Shown here one piece after another: positions 8,876-16,946 of a stretch of 64,000 nucleotides of DNA. A program made the position numbers and the translations under genes. This DNA comes from Hyphomicrobiales bacterium (GTDB taxonomy: Bacteria; Pseudomonadota; Alphaproteobacteria; Rhizobiales; Rhizobiaceae): the NCBI GenBank assembly GCA_900470805.1, contig UCCA01000023.1:124001-188000 (forward strand). Reading direction: 5' to 3'. The stretch's first letter is position 1. Each line of letters starts with the position of its first letter. The notes below the pieces were generated by a model. That model saw only the letters and a program-made list of their open reading frames with translations. It did no database searches and was not told the origin of the DNA.

Positions 8876-10150
8876 TTACCAGTTGGGCAGCCCGAGCTGC
8901 TTAGCCTGTTTTCCGACATCCTGATCGTAGAGAACAGCAGCGTCCTTCGCGGACCGTATGCCAGTCCCGACCTCAACGGTAATCTGCTCAAGTGCAGGAC
9001 CTTTGACGGGGGAAAGGAACTCCAGCGCCGGACCAGTGCGGCCTTCCGTTTCAAAGTACGGCAACATGTCCGCGACGACTGGAGGAATGTCCTTGGGAAG
9101 CTCGCAACCCTTGACCAGATAGGGCCCCGACGGGACTGCTTTTGCCATCAGTTCGCAGGCCTCTTTGGATGCAATGAAGTCGAGGAATTTTTTTGCTTCC
9201 TCGGCGTTCGGAGACTTCGCGGAGACGTAGAGCGCGGCAGGCATCCAGATCGTCAATCCGTTTTTCGAAGGGTCGTTGCCCGGTTGGGCAAAGAAACCGA
9301 GGTCTTTCAAGCTGTCGGGAAAGTTCTGCTGCACGTTTCCAATACCAAACGTGAGATTTGGATAGTGCGCAGCCTCTCCAGTTGCGACCATTCGCATGCC
9401 GTCATCGAAGGTTGCGGCACCGAAATCAGGATTGAGCAGCCCGGCTTTTGCAACTTCCTCAAGATGCTCGAAGCCTCTCAAGGCCGCTGGCGTGTTGGCG
9501 TATTTAACTTTGTTCGCAGTGTAATCCGCGGCAAAGGTCGGCACCTCGGTCTGGACGTTGAAGAAGTCCGCAAGCACAAAGAGCTGCGAGGTCCATGTCG
9601 TGCCGTACGTCTGCGCGACGGCGACCTTGCCTGCGGCTTTGACTTTCTCGTTGTTTGCCATGAACTCCGCCCAGGTCTTAGGCGGGGTCAAGCCCAATTC
9701 CGCATAGATTTTGCGGTTATAGAAAATACCTCCCCCCATCGCGGGGCCAAAAGGGATACCCCGGACGTGGCCGTCTGAGCTCGTGACGACCTTCTTGAAG
9801 GTGTCAAGAATTCCGGCTTCCGACGCGAGACCCGAAAGATCGGCCATCGTCTCCTGTGGTTTCAGTGCCTGGAAAAGCGACCCGGTGTTGTACTGGAACA
9901 CGTCAGCCATCTCGCCGGTGGCCAGACGCGTCTTGACGATATTGTCACCTTCGGAACCACCGGCTCTCTGCTCGACGTCGAAAGTCACCTCAGGATGCTT
10001 CTCGCTGTAGGCTTTGGAGACTGCGTCAAATGACGCGATCGTTTCCGGATTGGTGTCTATCAGCACGCTTAGTGTCACGTCCGCGTGAGCTGCACTGGCC
10101 AGGAGCGACGTCAAAGTCGCCGCGAATATGCTGCACTTCGTCATTCTCAT
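8876..10150 (-). CDS. Sugar ABC transporter substrate-binding protein (family 1, UgpB/MalE-like)
   Basis: The periplasmic receptor for the sugar importer. About 424 residues with a classical signal peptide: a KCSIFAATLTSLLASAAHA core, cleaved after AHA. The mature part begins DVTLSVLIDTNPETI, typical of family 1 solute-binding proteins. The frame opens at a GTG (10156), but the ATG at 10150 sits 6 nt after GGGAGGAA and is preferred. It lies downstream of the GH78 rhamnosidase gene and is followed by a stem-loop and the permeases. The ligand is probably a rhamnose-containing saccharide or an associated sugar; this is inferred only from the operon. Confidence 0.9.
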   Translation of the reverse strand: MRMTKCSIFAATLTSLLASAAHADVTLSVLIDTNPETIASFDAVSKAYSEKHPEVTFDVEQRAGGSEGDNIVKTRLATGEMADVFQYNTGSLFQALKPQETMADLSGLASEAGILDTFKKVVTSSDGHVRGIPFGPAMGGGIFYNRKIYAELGLTPPKTWAEFMANNEKVKAAGKVAVAQTYGTTWTSQLFVLADFFNVQTEVPTFAADYTANKVKYANTPAALRGFEHLEEVAKAGLLNPDFGAATFDDGMRMVATGEAAHYPNLTFGIGNVQQNFPDSLKDLGFFAQPGNDPSKNGLTIWMPAALYVSAKSPNAEEAKKFLDFIASKEACELMAKAVPSGPYLVKGCELPKDIPPVVADMLPYFETEGRTGPALEFLSPVKGPALEQITVEVGTGIRSAKDAAVLYDQDVGKQAKQLGLPNW

Positions 10151-10225
10151 GTTCACTTCCTCCCGTTGAAACTAGAATGATTATGATCCGGTTCGCCTGA
10201 TGCCGCTGGGCAGCAGGCCAGTTCG

Positions 10226-12559
10226 CTAGACGGTGTAGGTGATGCTGTGCTCTCCCTCTCCCAACCTCAGTTCTTCACCCGGATTGATGGTCTTTCCGTC
10301 TGCCGTCAGTGACTTGCGGGACGCACTTCCCTTGATGCGCGCGGTGACTCCATCGGGCAGAGCCAAGCGGCAGGTGACATTTAGACCTTCCAAAGTCCAA
10401 CTCGTCTCGATGCGCCCGTAACGGGTGTCGTGCCAAGCCGAAACGGGCGACAACGCAGGAAGGATCGCGGGATCAAAGTCGATTTCCTCGAAGCCCGGCT
10501 TGTCTTCAACGGGTTTGATCCCCGCTACGTCCTCGAATAGCCATTGGCAGACCGCGCCATAAGCATAGTGGTTGTAGCTGTTCATATCAGGATCGTATAT
10601 CGACCCATCCTCCGCCAAGGCGTCCCACCGCTCCCATATCGATGTGGCGCCTCTTTCGACCTGATAAAGCCAGCCGGGCACCTTTCGGTTCAAGAACATC
10701 TTCTCTGCGAGATCCAGCATTCCCAAACGCGTCAGCGCCGGCAGTAGCGCGGGCGTTCCAATGAAGCCGGTGCCGATCACGCCGTCCGTTTCTTCCGAAA
10801 CGCGGCGGAAGTACTCGCGGCCTGCAGCGTCAAACTCTGGGGGCACAAGACCATAGAGGAAGGCAAGCGCCCACGAAGTCTGATCGTTATGCGCGATCCG
10901 ACCCGACGGTGAAAAGAACTCGGTCTTGAAAGCCGCGCGTATTTGCTGGGCTCTGTCGCCGAGTTTTGCTGCCTCCGCCGTCTTGCCAAGTATCCCAGCG
11001 ATTTTAGAGGCCAATTCGGTGGAGATGAAGTGATAAAGCGTCGCCGCGCAGTCGTCGGCAACAGTAGGACGAGGTTTCCGGTTGTCACCAACCGGCTGAA
11101 GCCAGTCGCCAAACGTGAAGCCGTGATCTCCCCAAACCGCGGGTGGGCGGATGATGGGGCCATCGGAAATCCCCCACAGGTAATCAAGCCAGCGCAGCAT
11201 TGCTGGGAAGCATTCATCGAGGACGGAGGGATCACCATAGTGCAGGTAGAGCTGCCACGGGATGATCACGATGGCGTCGCCCCAACCCGTGGACCCTGCC
11301 CAATCGCCTCGGCCTTCGATCGGGTAGAGCCTGGTCGGATCCGGCGAGAAGTGCGGCACCGCGCCGTCGGGACGCTGGTCATGCATTACATCGCGCAGGT
11401 ACTTTTTCAGGAAGGAGCCACTGTCGGCAAGCCAGCAAGCGGTGCCAGCGAAAACCTGCGCATCGCCGGTCCAACCCAGTCTCTCATCGCGTTGAGGGCA
11501 ATCCGTAGGCACTTCGATGAAGTTAGACCGCTGCGACCATATCGTGTTCTCGACGAGCCTGTTGACCGCCGGGATGCCGGAAGTAAACCCTCCGGCAGCG
11601 ACAGGAACCGAAGAGATCGGAACCATGGCGACCTCCAGAACCTCCGCTTCTCCGGAAACCGTAATCCGCGCATAGCGAAAGCCCATGAACGTGAACGCCG
11701 GAGCGTAGGTCTCCTCACCGCCCCCTGACAACGTGTAGATCAGCTCGGCGCGCGCGCTGCGGTAGTTTCTGTTGTCGAAAAACCGATCGGGGCCAAGAAC
11801 TTCCGAATGTTCGACGCGGATTGTTGCACCGGATTTGCCGCTTACGCGCAAGCGGATAAAAGCACCTGCATTTTGCCCGAAGTCGTAAACTGTCGAACCG
11901 TTCGGCTCGACCCAGATGTCAGCCGGCAAACGCGCGGCAAGCTCTTTGACAGCATTGGTCTCGTGAGGCACCAGCAGTTGCCTGTCGAACTCCAGCACCT
12001 CGACACCGTGGCTGTGCTCGGGACGAATGCGCGCGTCGTGGTCCTCGCCATAGTAGATGCCATTTCGCGTGACTGGCGTGAGGCCGCTCTCCCAGGTCGC
12101 GTCCGTCTTCAGGATCGTGCCGTTGCCGGAGGTCAGTTCCGCGATCGCCGCAGTCCGGTCACCCCAGCAGTTGAAAATCGGGTTCGATGCCCACATAAGC
12201 TGACTGCGATACCAACCGTCACCAAGCCAGATCTCGATGTCATTTTCGCCGTCCACCAAAAGATCGCTGACATCATAGGATTGGTAAGCGATCCGGTCGT
12301 CGTAGCAGGTCCACCCAGGCGTCAGAAGGTCATCGCCCACCCGTTTGCCATTGATGAAAGCACGGTAAAGCCCAAGAGCCGAAACGCGCAAAATGGTCCC
12401 GGCCGCCACAGCATCAAGCGAGAACTTGCGGGAGACGAAGGTTCCCTGCGTTCCTTGGCCGCCGTCGCTCAGCGGGGCGATCATCGACGCCTGGAATTGA
12501 AACCGGGAAACGGCAATGCCGCTGGACACGGCTTCGCCGCCGTCAGAAACAATCTTCAT
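10226..12559 (-). CDS. Alpha-L-rhamnosidase, GH78
   Basis: Hydrolyses terminal alpha-L-rhamnose from plant glycosides or rhamnose-containing polysaccharides. About 777 residues, with no signal peptide, so probably cytoplasmic and acting on imported substrates. The N-terminal beta domains (LGLYRAFINGKRVGDDLLTPGWT and following) are GH78-type. The catalytic (alpha/alpha)6 domain carries the family hallmark PTDCPQRDERLGWTGDAQ, with acidic residues expected to be the general acid region. SIWERWDA and NSYNHYAYGAV follow. A C-terminal beta domain closes the protein. The frame is open to 12646, but the ATG at 12559 follows GGGAGG. It is the first gene of the operon with the ABC importer and is divergent from the LacI regulator. 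Confidence 0.92.
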   Translation of the reverse strand: MKIVSDGGEAVSSGIAVSRFQFQASMIAPLSDGGQGTQGTFVSRKFSLDAVAAGTILRVSALGLYRAFINGKRVGDDLLTPGWTCYDDRIAYQSYDVSDLLVDGENDIEIWLGDGWYRSQLMWASNPIFNCWGDRTAAIAELTSGNGTILKTDATWESGLTPVTRNGIYYGEDHDARIRPEHSHGVEVLEFDRQLLVPHETNAVKELAARLPADIWVEPNGSTVYDFGQNAGAFIRLRVSGKSGATIRVEHSEVLGPDRFFDNRNYRSARAELIYTLSGGGEETYAPAFTFMGFRYARITVSGEAEVLEVAMVPISSVPVAAGGFTSGIPAVNRLVENTIWSQRSNFIEVPTDCPQRDERLGWTGDAQVFAGTACWLADSGSFLKKYLRDVMHDQRPDGAVPHFSPDPTRLYPIEGRGDWAGSTGWGDAIVIIPWQLYLHYGDPSVLDECFPAMLRWLDYLWGISDGPIIRPPAVWGDHGFTFGDWLQPVGDNRKPRPTVADDCAATLYHFISTELASKIAGILGKTAEAAKLGDRAQQIRAAFKTEFFSPSGRIAHNDQTSWALAFLYGLVPPEFDAAGREYFRRVSEETDGVIGTGFIGTPALLPALTRLGMLDLAEKMFLNRKVPGWLYQVERGATSIWERWDALAEDGSIYDPDMNSYNHYAYGAVCQWLFEDVAGIKPVEDKPGFEEIDFDPAILPALSPVSAWHDTRYGRIETSWTLEGLNVTCRLALPDGVTARIKGSASRKSLTADGKTINPGEELRLGEGEHSITYTV

Positions 12560-12695
12560 ATGAACCTCCCTAACCGCCAATCCTCCAGCGGCAATAGACG
12601 TGTATCGTTCTATGTATATCATTCTACATTGTTGATTGCCGCGCAAGGGTTTTTTGCGTATGATTGCGGCGAGCAGCGGATAGAGACACCTTTCG
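12560..12695. promoter_or_regulatory. Divergent promoter region, rhamnosidase operon / lacI-type gene
   Basis: 136 nt separate the rhamnosidase and LacI-type start codons, and both promoters must lie here. An imperfect palindrome TGTATATCATTCTACA (12614-12629) and two near-identical direct elements, ATCGTTCTAT (12604) and ATCATTCTAC (12618), are candidate operator sequences. They are in the AT-richer middle of the spacer. Operator assignment is weak and inferred from position. Confidence 0.4.
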
Positions 12696-13718
12696 ATGAA
12701 AAATCAGACAGTTGATGTGACACCCGACCGCGTGACAATCCGGCACGTGGCACATGACGCGGGTGTATCTGTCGCCGCCGTGTCGAAAGTCTTGCGGAAT
12801 GCCTACGGTGTAAGCGAGGTCCTGAGAACGAAGGTCGAGGCCTCGATCCAGAAGCTGAGCTACCGGCCGTCAATGGCGGCCCGCGGGATGCGCGGACGGA
12901 CGTTCACCATTGGGATTTTGGTGATCGAGCTGTCCAATCCATTTCTCGCAGGGATCATCGAGGCTGCAAACAACACTCTGCTGGAGAAAGGTTACAAGTC
13001 GCTCATCGGAATTGGCCGGTCTGCCAGCCCGATCGAGGCGTCGATGATCGAGTCCATGATCGACAACCATATGGACGGCGTGTTGATCATAGCTCCCAGA
13101 ATCTCAGGAAAAGTCCTGGAGCGGTATGCCCGTCAAATTCCGATCGCCGTCATCGCCCACCATGAAGACGATGCTCAGACCTACGACACCATCAACTCCG
13201 ACGACCAGATGGGCGCGCGCCTGGCAGTACAGCACGCGTTGGCCATGGGCTACCGGGACGTAGCAATGTTGGGGTACGATTTGCTGGACTCTCCGGCGAC
13301 CGTTGTCGCCTTGCAGCGCGAGAAGGGCTATCTGGACGCCGTAAAACAGGCCGGACTGGCTGGTCGGATCATACGATTGCCGCCGGTGGCGACCAATCGT
13401 GAGGCAGCGCTGAAAGATTTTCTAACGACCGAGGATCTTCCCCGCGCAGTGTTTGTTTGGTCGGACCTCGACGCGGTGCCTCTAATCAATGCAGCCAAGA
13501 CATTTGGAATAAGGGTACCGGAAGACCTGGCGATAATAGGTTATGACAATTCACCAATGGCCGCATTGCCGCTTGTAGGCCTGACGAGTGTCGATCAGGA
13601 TGCTTACAAACTCGGAACGACGGCTGCGGAAGTCCTTCTTTCTCGCGTCGATGGCCGCAAGGATGCGATGCATGTCTTGATCGAACCGCGGATAGAGGCC
13701 CGCGACAGCACGAGATAA
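12696..13718 (+). CDS. LacI-family transcriptional regulator
   Basis: A 340-residue repressor-type regulator. The N-terminal helix-turn-helix is clear: VTIRHVAHDAGVSVAAVSKVL, then the hinge helix region YRPSMAARGMRGR. A periplasmic-binding-protein-like effector domain follows, starting TFTIGILVIELSNPFLAGI and ending with the usual IGYDNSPMAALPLVGLTSVDQD. It is transcribed away from the rhamnosidase-ABC operon, so its likely job is to repress that operon until the sugar ligand appears. Which sugar it senses is unknown. Confidence 0.92.
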   Translation: MKNQTVDVTPDRVTIRHVAHDAGVSVAAVSKVLRNAYGVSEVLRTKVEASIQKLSYRPSMAARGMRGRTFTIGILVIELSNPFLAGIIEAANNTLLEKGYKSLIGIGRSASPIEASMIESMIDNHMDGVLIIAPRISGKVLERYARQIPIAVIAHHEDDAQTYDTINSDDQMGARLAVQHALAMGYRDVAMLGYDLLDSPATVVALQREKGYLDAVKQAGLAGRIIRLPPVATNREAALKDFLTTEDLPRAVFVWSDLDAVPLINAAKTFGIRVPEDLAIIGYDNSPMAALPLVGLTSVDQDAYKLGTTAAEVLLSRVDGRKDAMHVLIEPRIEARDSTR

Positions 13719-13902
13719 TTTTCGCGCAGGAAGCTACGACTGAGCCGTTTTGGCGGTCTCGCCGCCAGTCAATCCGTCTTTCCGTTTCCACCAATGCTCA
13801 GGGCCGGGTCATCGCGCTTGGCGAGCGGATGACGACTTTGGGAGCGGGTCACGCTTGCGGCGCCGATCGCGCGTTCCCATATCGCATGCAAAGGAGACCA
13901 TA

Positions 13903-14205
13903 TTGTCCGAATTCATAAGCTTTCTCTTCGCAATTTTTGTTCTCAACCCCTTGCAGGCTGATTTGTCTGAACGGCTGCAGGGTGTCCCGGCGACCGACAT
14001 CGTCCAGTCCGGACAGGCATGCATCGCGGTGGAGGGTCCAAGACTTCTGCAGCGCGCCCAGGACAACTGGGGCTGGGCTGCGTCACACGCGATAGGAGTG
14101 AGCCTGGGTTACGTGGAGCCGGTGAGCATCCTGTCTGGCGATAACGAGCACTGCAACAGGATCGTCGGGCTGCTCAAACAGAACGAGATGGAGACTGAGG
14201 GTTAA
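13903..14205 (+). CDS. Small exported hypothetical protein
   Basis: About 100 residues if translation starts at the TTG at 13903, which sits behind AAGGAGACCATA, a good ribosome site. The frame is open back to 13750, but those codons look non-coding. The N-terminus is hydrophobic (ISFLFAIFVLNPLQA) and resembles a signal peptide with an A-x-A-like cleavage region. The rest is soluble and has two cysteines (QACIA and EHCNR) that could form a disulfide. No family function is recognised. It is followed after 73 nt by the 2H phosphoesterase gene on the same strand. Confidence 0.55.
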   Translation: MSEFISFLFAIFVLNPLQADLSERLQGVPATDIVQSGQACIAVEGPRLLQRAQDNWGWAASHAIGVSLGYVEPVSILSGDNEHCNRIVGLLKQNEMETEG

Positions 14206-14278
14206 GCGCCACGGTCGAACGACCACGCAATTCACTCTACAGATTCGCTTCGAGGCGGCGCGTGAAAGGTAGCTAGAC

Positions 14279-14797
14279 GTGAAGACCGCCTTGCCGCTTA
14301 TCATCACCGCGCGTATCGCCCTTCGTGACTTGGCGCCACTCGACGATTTGCGCCGGCTGCACTTTCCACCGGATCGCAATTTCCTTCGCGCCCACCTGAC
14401 GATGTTCCACCGTTTGCCCGGCGAATATCGCGACCGTATCATCGACCAGTTGTCAGTCGTCGCAGAACAGACGGCGGAGATTTCCGCACACGTCAGTGGT
14501 GTGCGGCACCTCGGTGCCGGCGTTGCATTCGCGATATGCAGTCCTGAGCTCCAGGATATCAGGTCCAGCCTGAAAAGGACATTCATGGCATGGCTAACAT
14601 CCCAGGACATGCGTGCCTGGGCGCCTCATGTCACCATTCAGAACAAGGCGACCAAGGCAGCAGCGGATCGGCTCTACAAAGAGTTGGGCGATCAGTTTAT
14701 CCCATATGGGATCACGATCATTGGTCTGGACCTTTGGCGTTACCTCGGTGGCCCCTGGCAACACGAACGAACAGTTGATTTCGGTGCGACGGCTTAA
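14279..14797 (+). CDS. 2H phosphoesterase / 2'-5' RNA ligase family protein
   Basis: A 172-residue protein with the two histidine motifs that define the 2H phosphoesterase fold: HLTMF near residue 39 and HVTIQ near residue 117. Family members ligate or hydrolyse 2'-5' or cyclic phosphodiester bonds in RNA or small nucleotides, but the natural substrate is usually unknown. The start is a GTG at 14279. The spacing of the two motifs, about 78 residues, is normal. There is no obvious functional link to the neighbouring genes. Confidence 0.75.
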   Translation: MKTALPLIITARIALRDLAPLDDLRRLHFPPDRNFLRAHLTMFHRLPGEYRDRIIDQLSVVAEQTAEISAHVSGVRHLGAGVAFAICSPELQDIRSSLKRTFMAWLTSQDMRAWAPHVTIQNKATKAAADRLYKELGDQFIPYGITIIGLDLWRYLGGPWQHERTVDFGATA

Positions 14798-15145
14798 GCG
14801 GGAGCAAGATTGGCCCGGCCTTTGCCAATCCACATCCTTTTTATCCTATCGTTGCCCGAAGAACGGCGTAGCCACCATGTTGAGCAGCGCTGGCTTCACT
14901 TAGGCCTAGTTGCGGCTTTTCAAACCACAATCCGGATGGCCCCACAGCTGCCGATGTTGCCGGCGCTCATGTGTAAGGTTTTGCCTTCCGAGACTTTCGC
15001 TTCAGGAACTAGATCGAGCTCACGAACACACCAAGGAACAAGAACTGATCTGGTTTGTCCGTTTTTTGTACGAACGATCGTATTTTTTCTTGCCTTTTAT
15101 ATACGATCGTTCGTAAATTGCAAAAGAGATAGATTGGAGACGAGC
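14798..15145. other. Intergenic region upstream of tetR
   Basis: 348 nt without a convincing gene. The frame of the TetR gene stays open upstream, but the translated residues do not resemble the family. The last 80 nt are AT-rich and contain the TetR-type inverted repeat at 15069-15115. I see nothing definable in the first 260 nt. Confidence 0.5.
15069..15115 (+). promoter_or_regulatory. Candidate TetR operator (14-bp perfect inverted repeat)
   Basis: TACGAACGATCGTA (15069-15082) and its exact reverse complement TACGATCGTTCGTA (15102-15115) flank a 19-nt T-rich spacer. Each half itself contains the palindrome CGATCG, so it could bind one dimer per half. It lies 30 nt before the tetR start codon and overlaps the likely promoter, which implies autoregulation of the tetR-efflux operon. 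Confidence 0.75.
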
Positions 15146-15700
15146 GTGGGACGAACCCGACGGATTATGAAGGACGACATTCTTGATGCGGCAGAGCGGG
15201 TGGTGGTGAAGCTTGGCGCCTCCGGCCTTTCGATCGACGCCGTCGCCCAGGAAGCGGGGGTAAGCAAATCCACTGTTGTCTACGACCACAAATCGAAGGG
15301 CGCGCTTCTTGAAGCACTGATTGACCGCCGTCTCTCCCAGGAAATGGAGCGACAGGCACAGTTGGTGCAAGATGCGGCGGACACCCCTCATCCGGAACTC
15401 TTCGGCCGGATCAAGTCTGCCGAAAGGGTCGTGGACGAAGCAGAACGGGCTGTGGCGATGGCGATCAGCGCATCGGTTTCACACGAAGAAAAGCTTCAGC
15501 AGCAGATGCGCGACTGGACTTTGGCCGACCTGAAAGCGATGGCTGGGGGGTCCCGCCCACAGGCTGCATTGATGGCGTATCTGGCGCTGTCCGGCTTCTA
15601 TTGCACCGAACTTTTTGGCTTTCATCAGTGGAGCCAAACCGAGCGATCCGACATTCTTGAGGGTGTGAGAACGATCTACGGATCCTATCCCGACAAGTAA
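15146..15700 (+). CDS. TetR-family regulator of RND efflux operon
   Basis: A 184-residue regulator. The DNA-binding helix-turn-helix is LSIDAVAQEAGVSKSTVVYD near residues 25-50, with the usual TetR lead-in IMKDDILDAAERVV. The start is the GTG at 15146, with TTGGAG 8 nt upstream. It lies directly behind the 14-bp inverted repeat and 40 nt before the membrane-fusion gene on the same strand, so all three genes probably form one autoregulated operon. By analogy with other efflux repressors it should release DNA on binding a toxic or plant-derived compound. The ligand is unknown. Confidence 0.88.
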   Translation: MGRTRRIMKDDILDAAERVVVKLGASGLSIDAVAQEAGVSKSTVVYDHKSKGALLEALIDRRLSQEMERQAQLVQDAADTPHPELFGRIKSAERVVDEAERAVAMAISASVSHEEKLQQQMRDWTLADLKAMAGGSRPQAALMAYLALSGFYCTELFGFHQWSQTERSDILEGVRTIYGSYPDK

Positions 15701-15740
15701 CAGTCGCCCCAACGGTTTCAACCATATCCAAGGAAATGAC

Positions 15741-16937
15741 ATGCACCGCAGCAATAAAATGCCGCGCCTGAAGGCGTGCCTGATTGCCACATCGATCCTG
15801 GCGCTGAACGCGACCTCTTCCGTCGCGCAGGAAAGTGGCGGAATGCCACCGGCGGCGGTTGGCGTCGTCGATCTAAAATCTCATGCCGTTCCCGTCGTCA
15901 GCGAACTCCCTGGCCGCGTGGCCGCGACCCGCGTTTCGGAAGTTCGTGCGCGGGTCTCCGGCATCCTCCAGGAGCGTGTGTTCGAGCAGGGAACGCTAGT
16001 CAGACAGGGGGATGTTCTCTATCGCATCGATCCCCGGCTATTCCGGGTACGGGTCTCCAGCGCCGAGGCATCTTTGCGCCGGGCGGAGGCCACCCGTTCC
16101 AACGCTCAGGTTCAGGTGGATCGACAGAAAACGCTGCGCGACAAGAACGTCGCGACTGGCGTCGATTTCGACACGGCGGCCGTAAACCTGGCACAGGCCG
16201 ACGCGGACGTGTCTCTGGCGCACGCAGCGCTAGACGAGGCGAAGATCAATCTTGAGTACACAGAGGTCCGGGCGCCGATTACCGGCATTATTGGTGGCGC
16301 GCTCGTCACTGAAGGCGCACTCGTAACAGCGGACGGCACCTCCAACCTGGCGCTTATCCAGCAAATCAATCCGGCATACGCCGATTTTACACAATCTGCT
16401 CAGGACCTCCTCGCACTGAAGCGGGCGGTGACCGAGGGAAAACTCGCCAGCCCCGCTCCCGGTCAGGCAAGCGTCGAACTCGTTTTTGACGGTGGCGCAG
16501 TCTACGAGGAGAGGGGCAAGTTGCTGTTCTCAAGCGCAAATGTCGATTCCAGCACTGGCCAAGTGACGCTTCGAGCGGAGTTTCCCAATCCCAATGGCGA
16601 CCTGCTTCCGGGAATGTATGTTCGCGTTCGTGTCGCGCAAGCCGTGAGACAGGACGCGATCACCGTGCCGCAGCGCGCTGTGCTTCGCACGCAGGACGGC
16701 AAGGCCCATGTCTACGTCGTCGAGGCGAACGACATCGCCAAGGTCCGCGACGTCGAGCTCGGACAGGCGCTCGGTCAGGAGTGGGTGGTCGAAAAAGGCC
16801 TCAACAATGGCGACAGGGTCGTTGTCGACGGCGTTCAGAAGGTGCAGCCGGACGCCAAAGTCGCGCCGGAGCCGTGGACACCCAGCGAAAAACCAACGTC
16901 TGGTGGAGAGACCGCTCCCTCCTCCAAGGCCAAGTAG
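15741..16937 (+). CDS. RND efflux periplasmic adaptor (membrane fusion protein, AcrA/MexA-like)
   Basis: The 398-residue adaptor that bridges the inner-membrane RND pump and an outer-membrane channel. The N-terminal signal region is LKACLIATSILALNATSSVAQ. The lipoyl half-motifs are RARVSGILQERVFEQGTLVRQGD and INLEYTEVRAPITGIIG. A coiled-coil hairpin (about residues 95-165) lies between them, followed by beta-barrel and membrane-proximal domains. No lipobox cysteine is obvious, so it may be anchored or free in the periplasm. It is followed after 9 nt by the RND pump. No outer-membrane factor gene is in the operon, so a TolC-like partner must be encoded elsewhere. Confidence 0.92.
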   Translation: MHRSNKMPRLKACLIATSILALNATSSVAQESGGMPPAAVGVVDLKSHAVPVVSELPGRVAATRVSEVRARVSGILQERVFEQGTLVRQGDVLYRIDPRLFRVRVSSAEASLRRAEATRSNAQVQVDRQKTLRDKNVATGVDFDTAAVNLAQADADVSLAHAALDEAKINLEYTEVRAPITGIIGGALVTEGALVTADGTSNLALIQQINPAYADFTQSAQDLLALKRAVTEGKLASPAPGQASVELVFDGGAVYEERGKLLFSSANVDSSTGQVTLRAEFPNPNGDLLPGMYVRVRVAQAVRQDAITVPQRAVLRTQDGKAHVYVVEANDIAKVRDVELGQALGQEWVVEKGLNNGDRVVVDGVQKVQPDAKVAPEPWTPSEKPTSGGETAPSSKAK

Positions 16938-16946
16938 GGGTAGATC

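Noticed and set aside
8815..9054. 80-residue N-terminal extension of the MalF-like permease overlapping the binding-protein gene
   Set aside because: It is antisense-free read-through of the binding-protein 3' end in another frame. The ATG at 8814 gives standard permease length.
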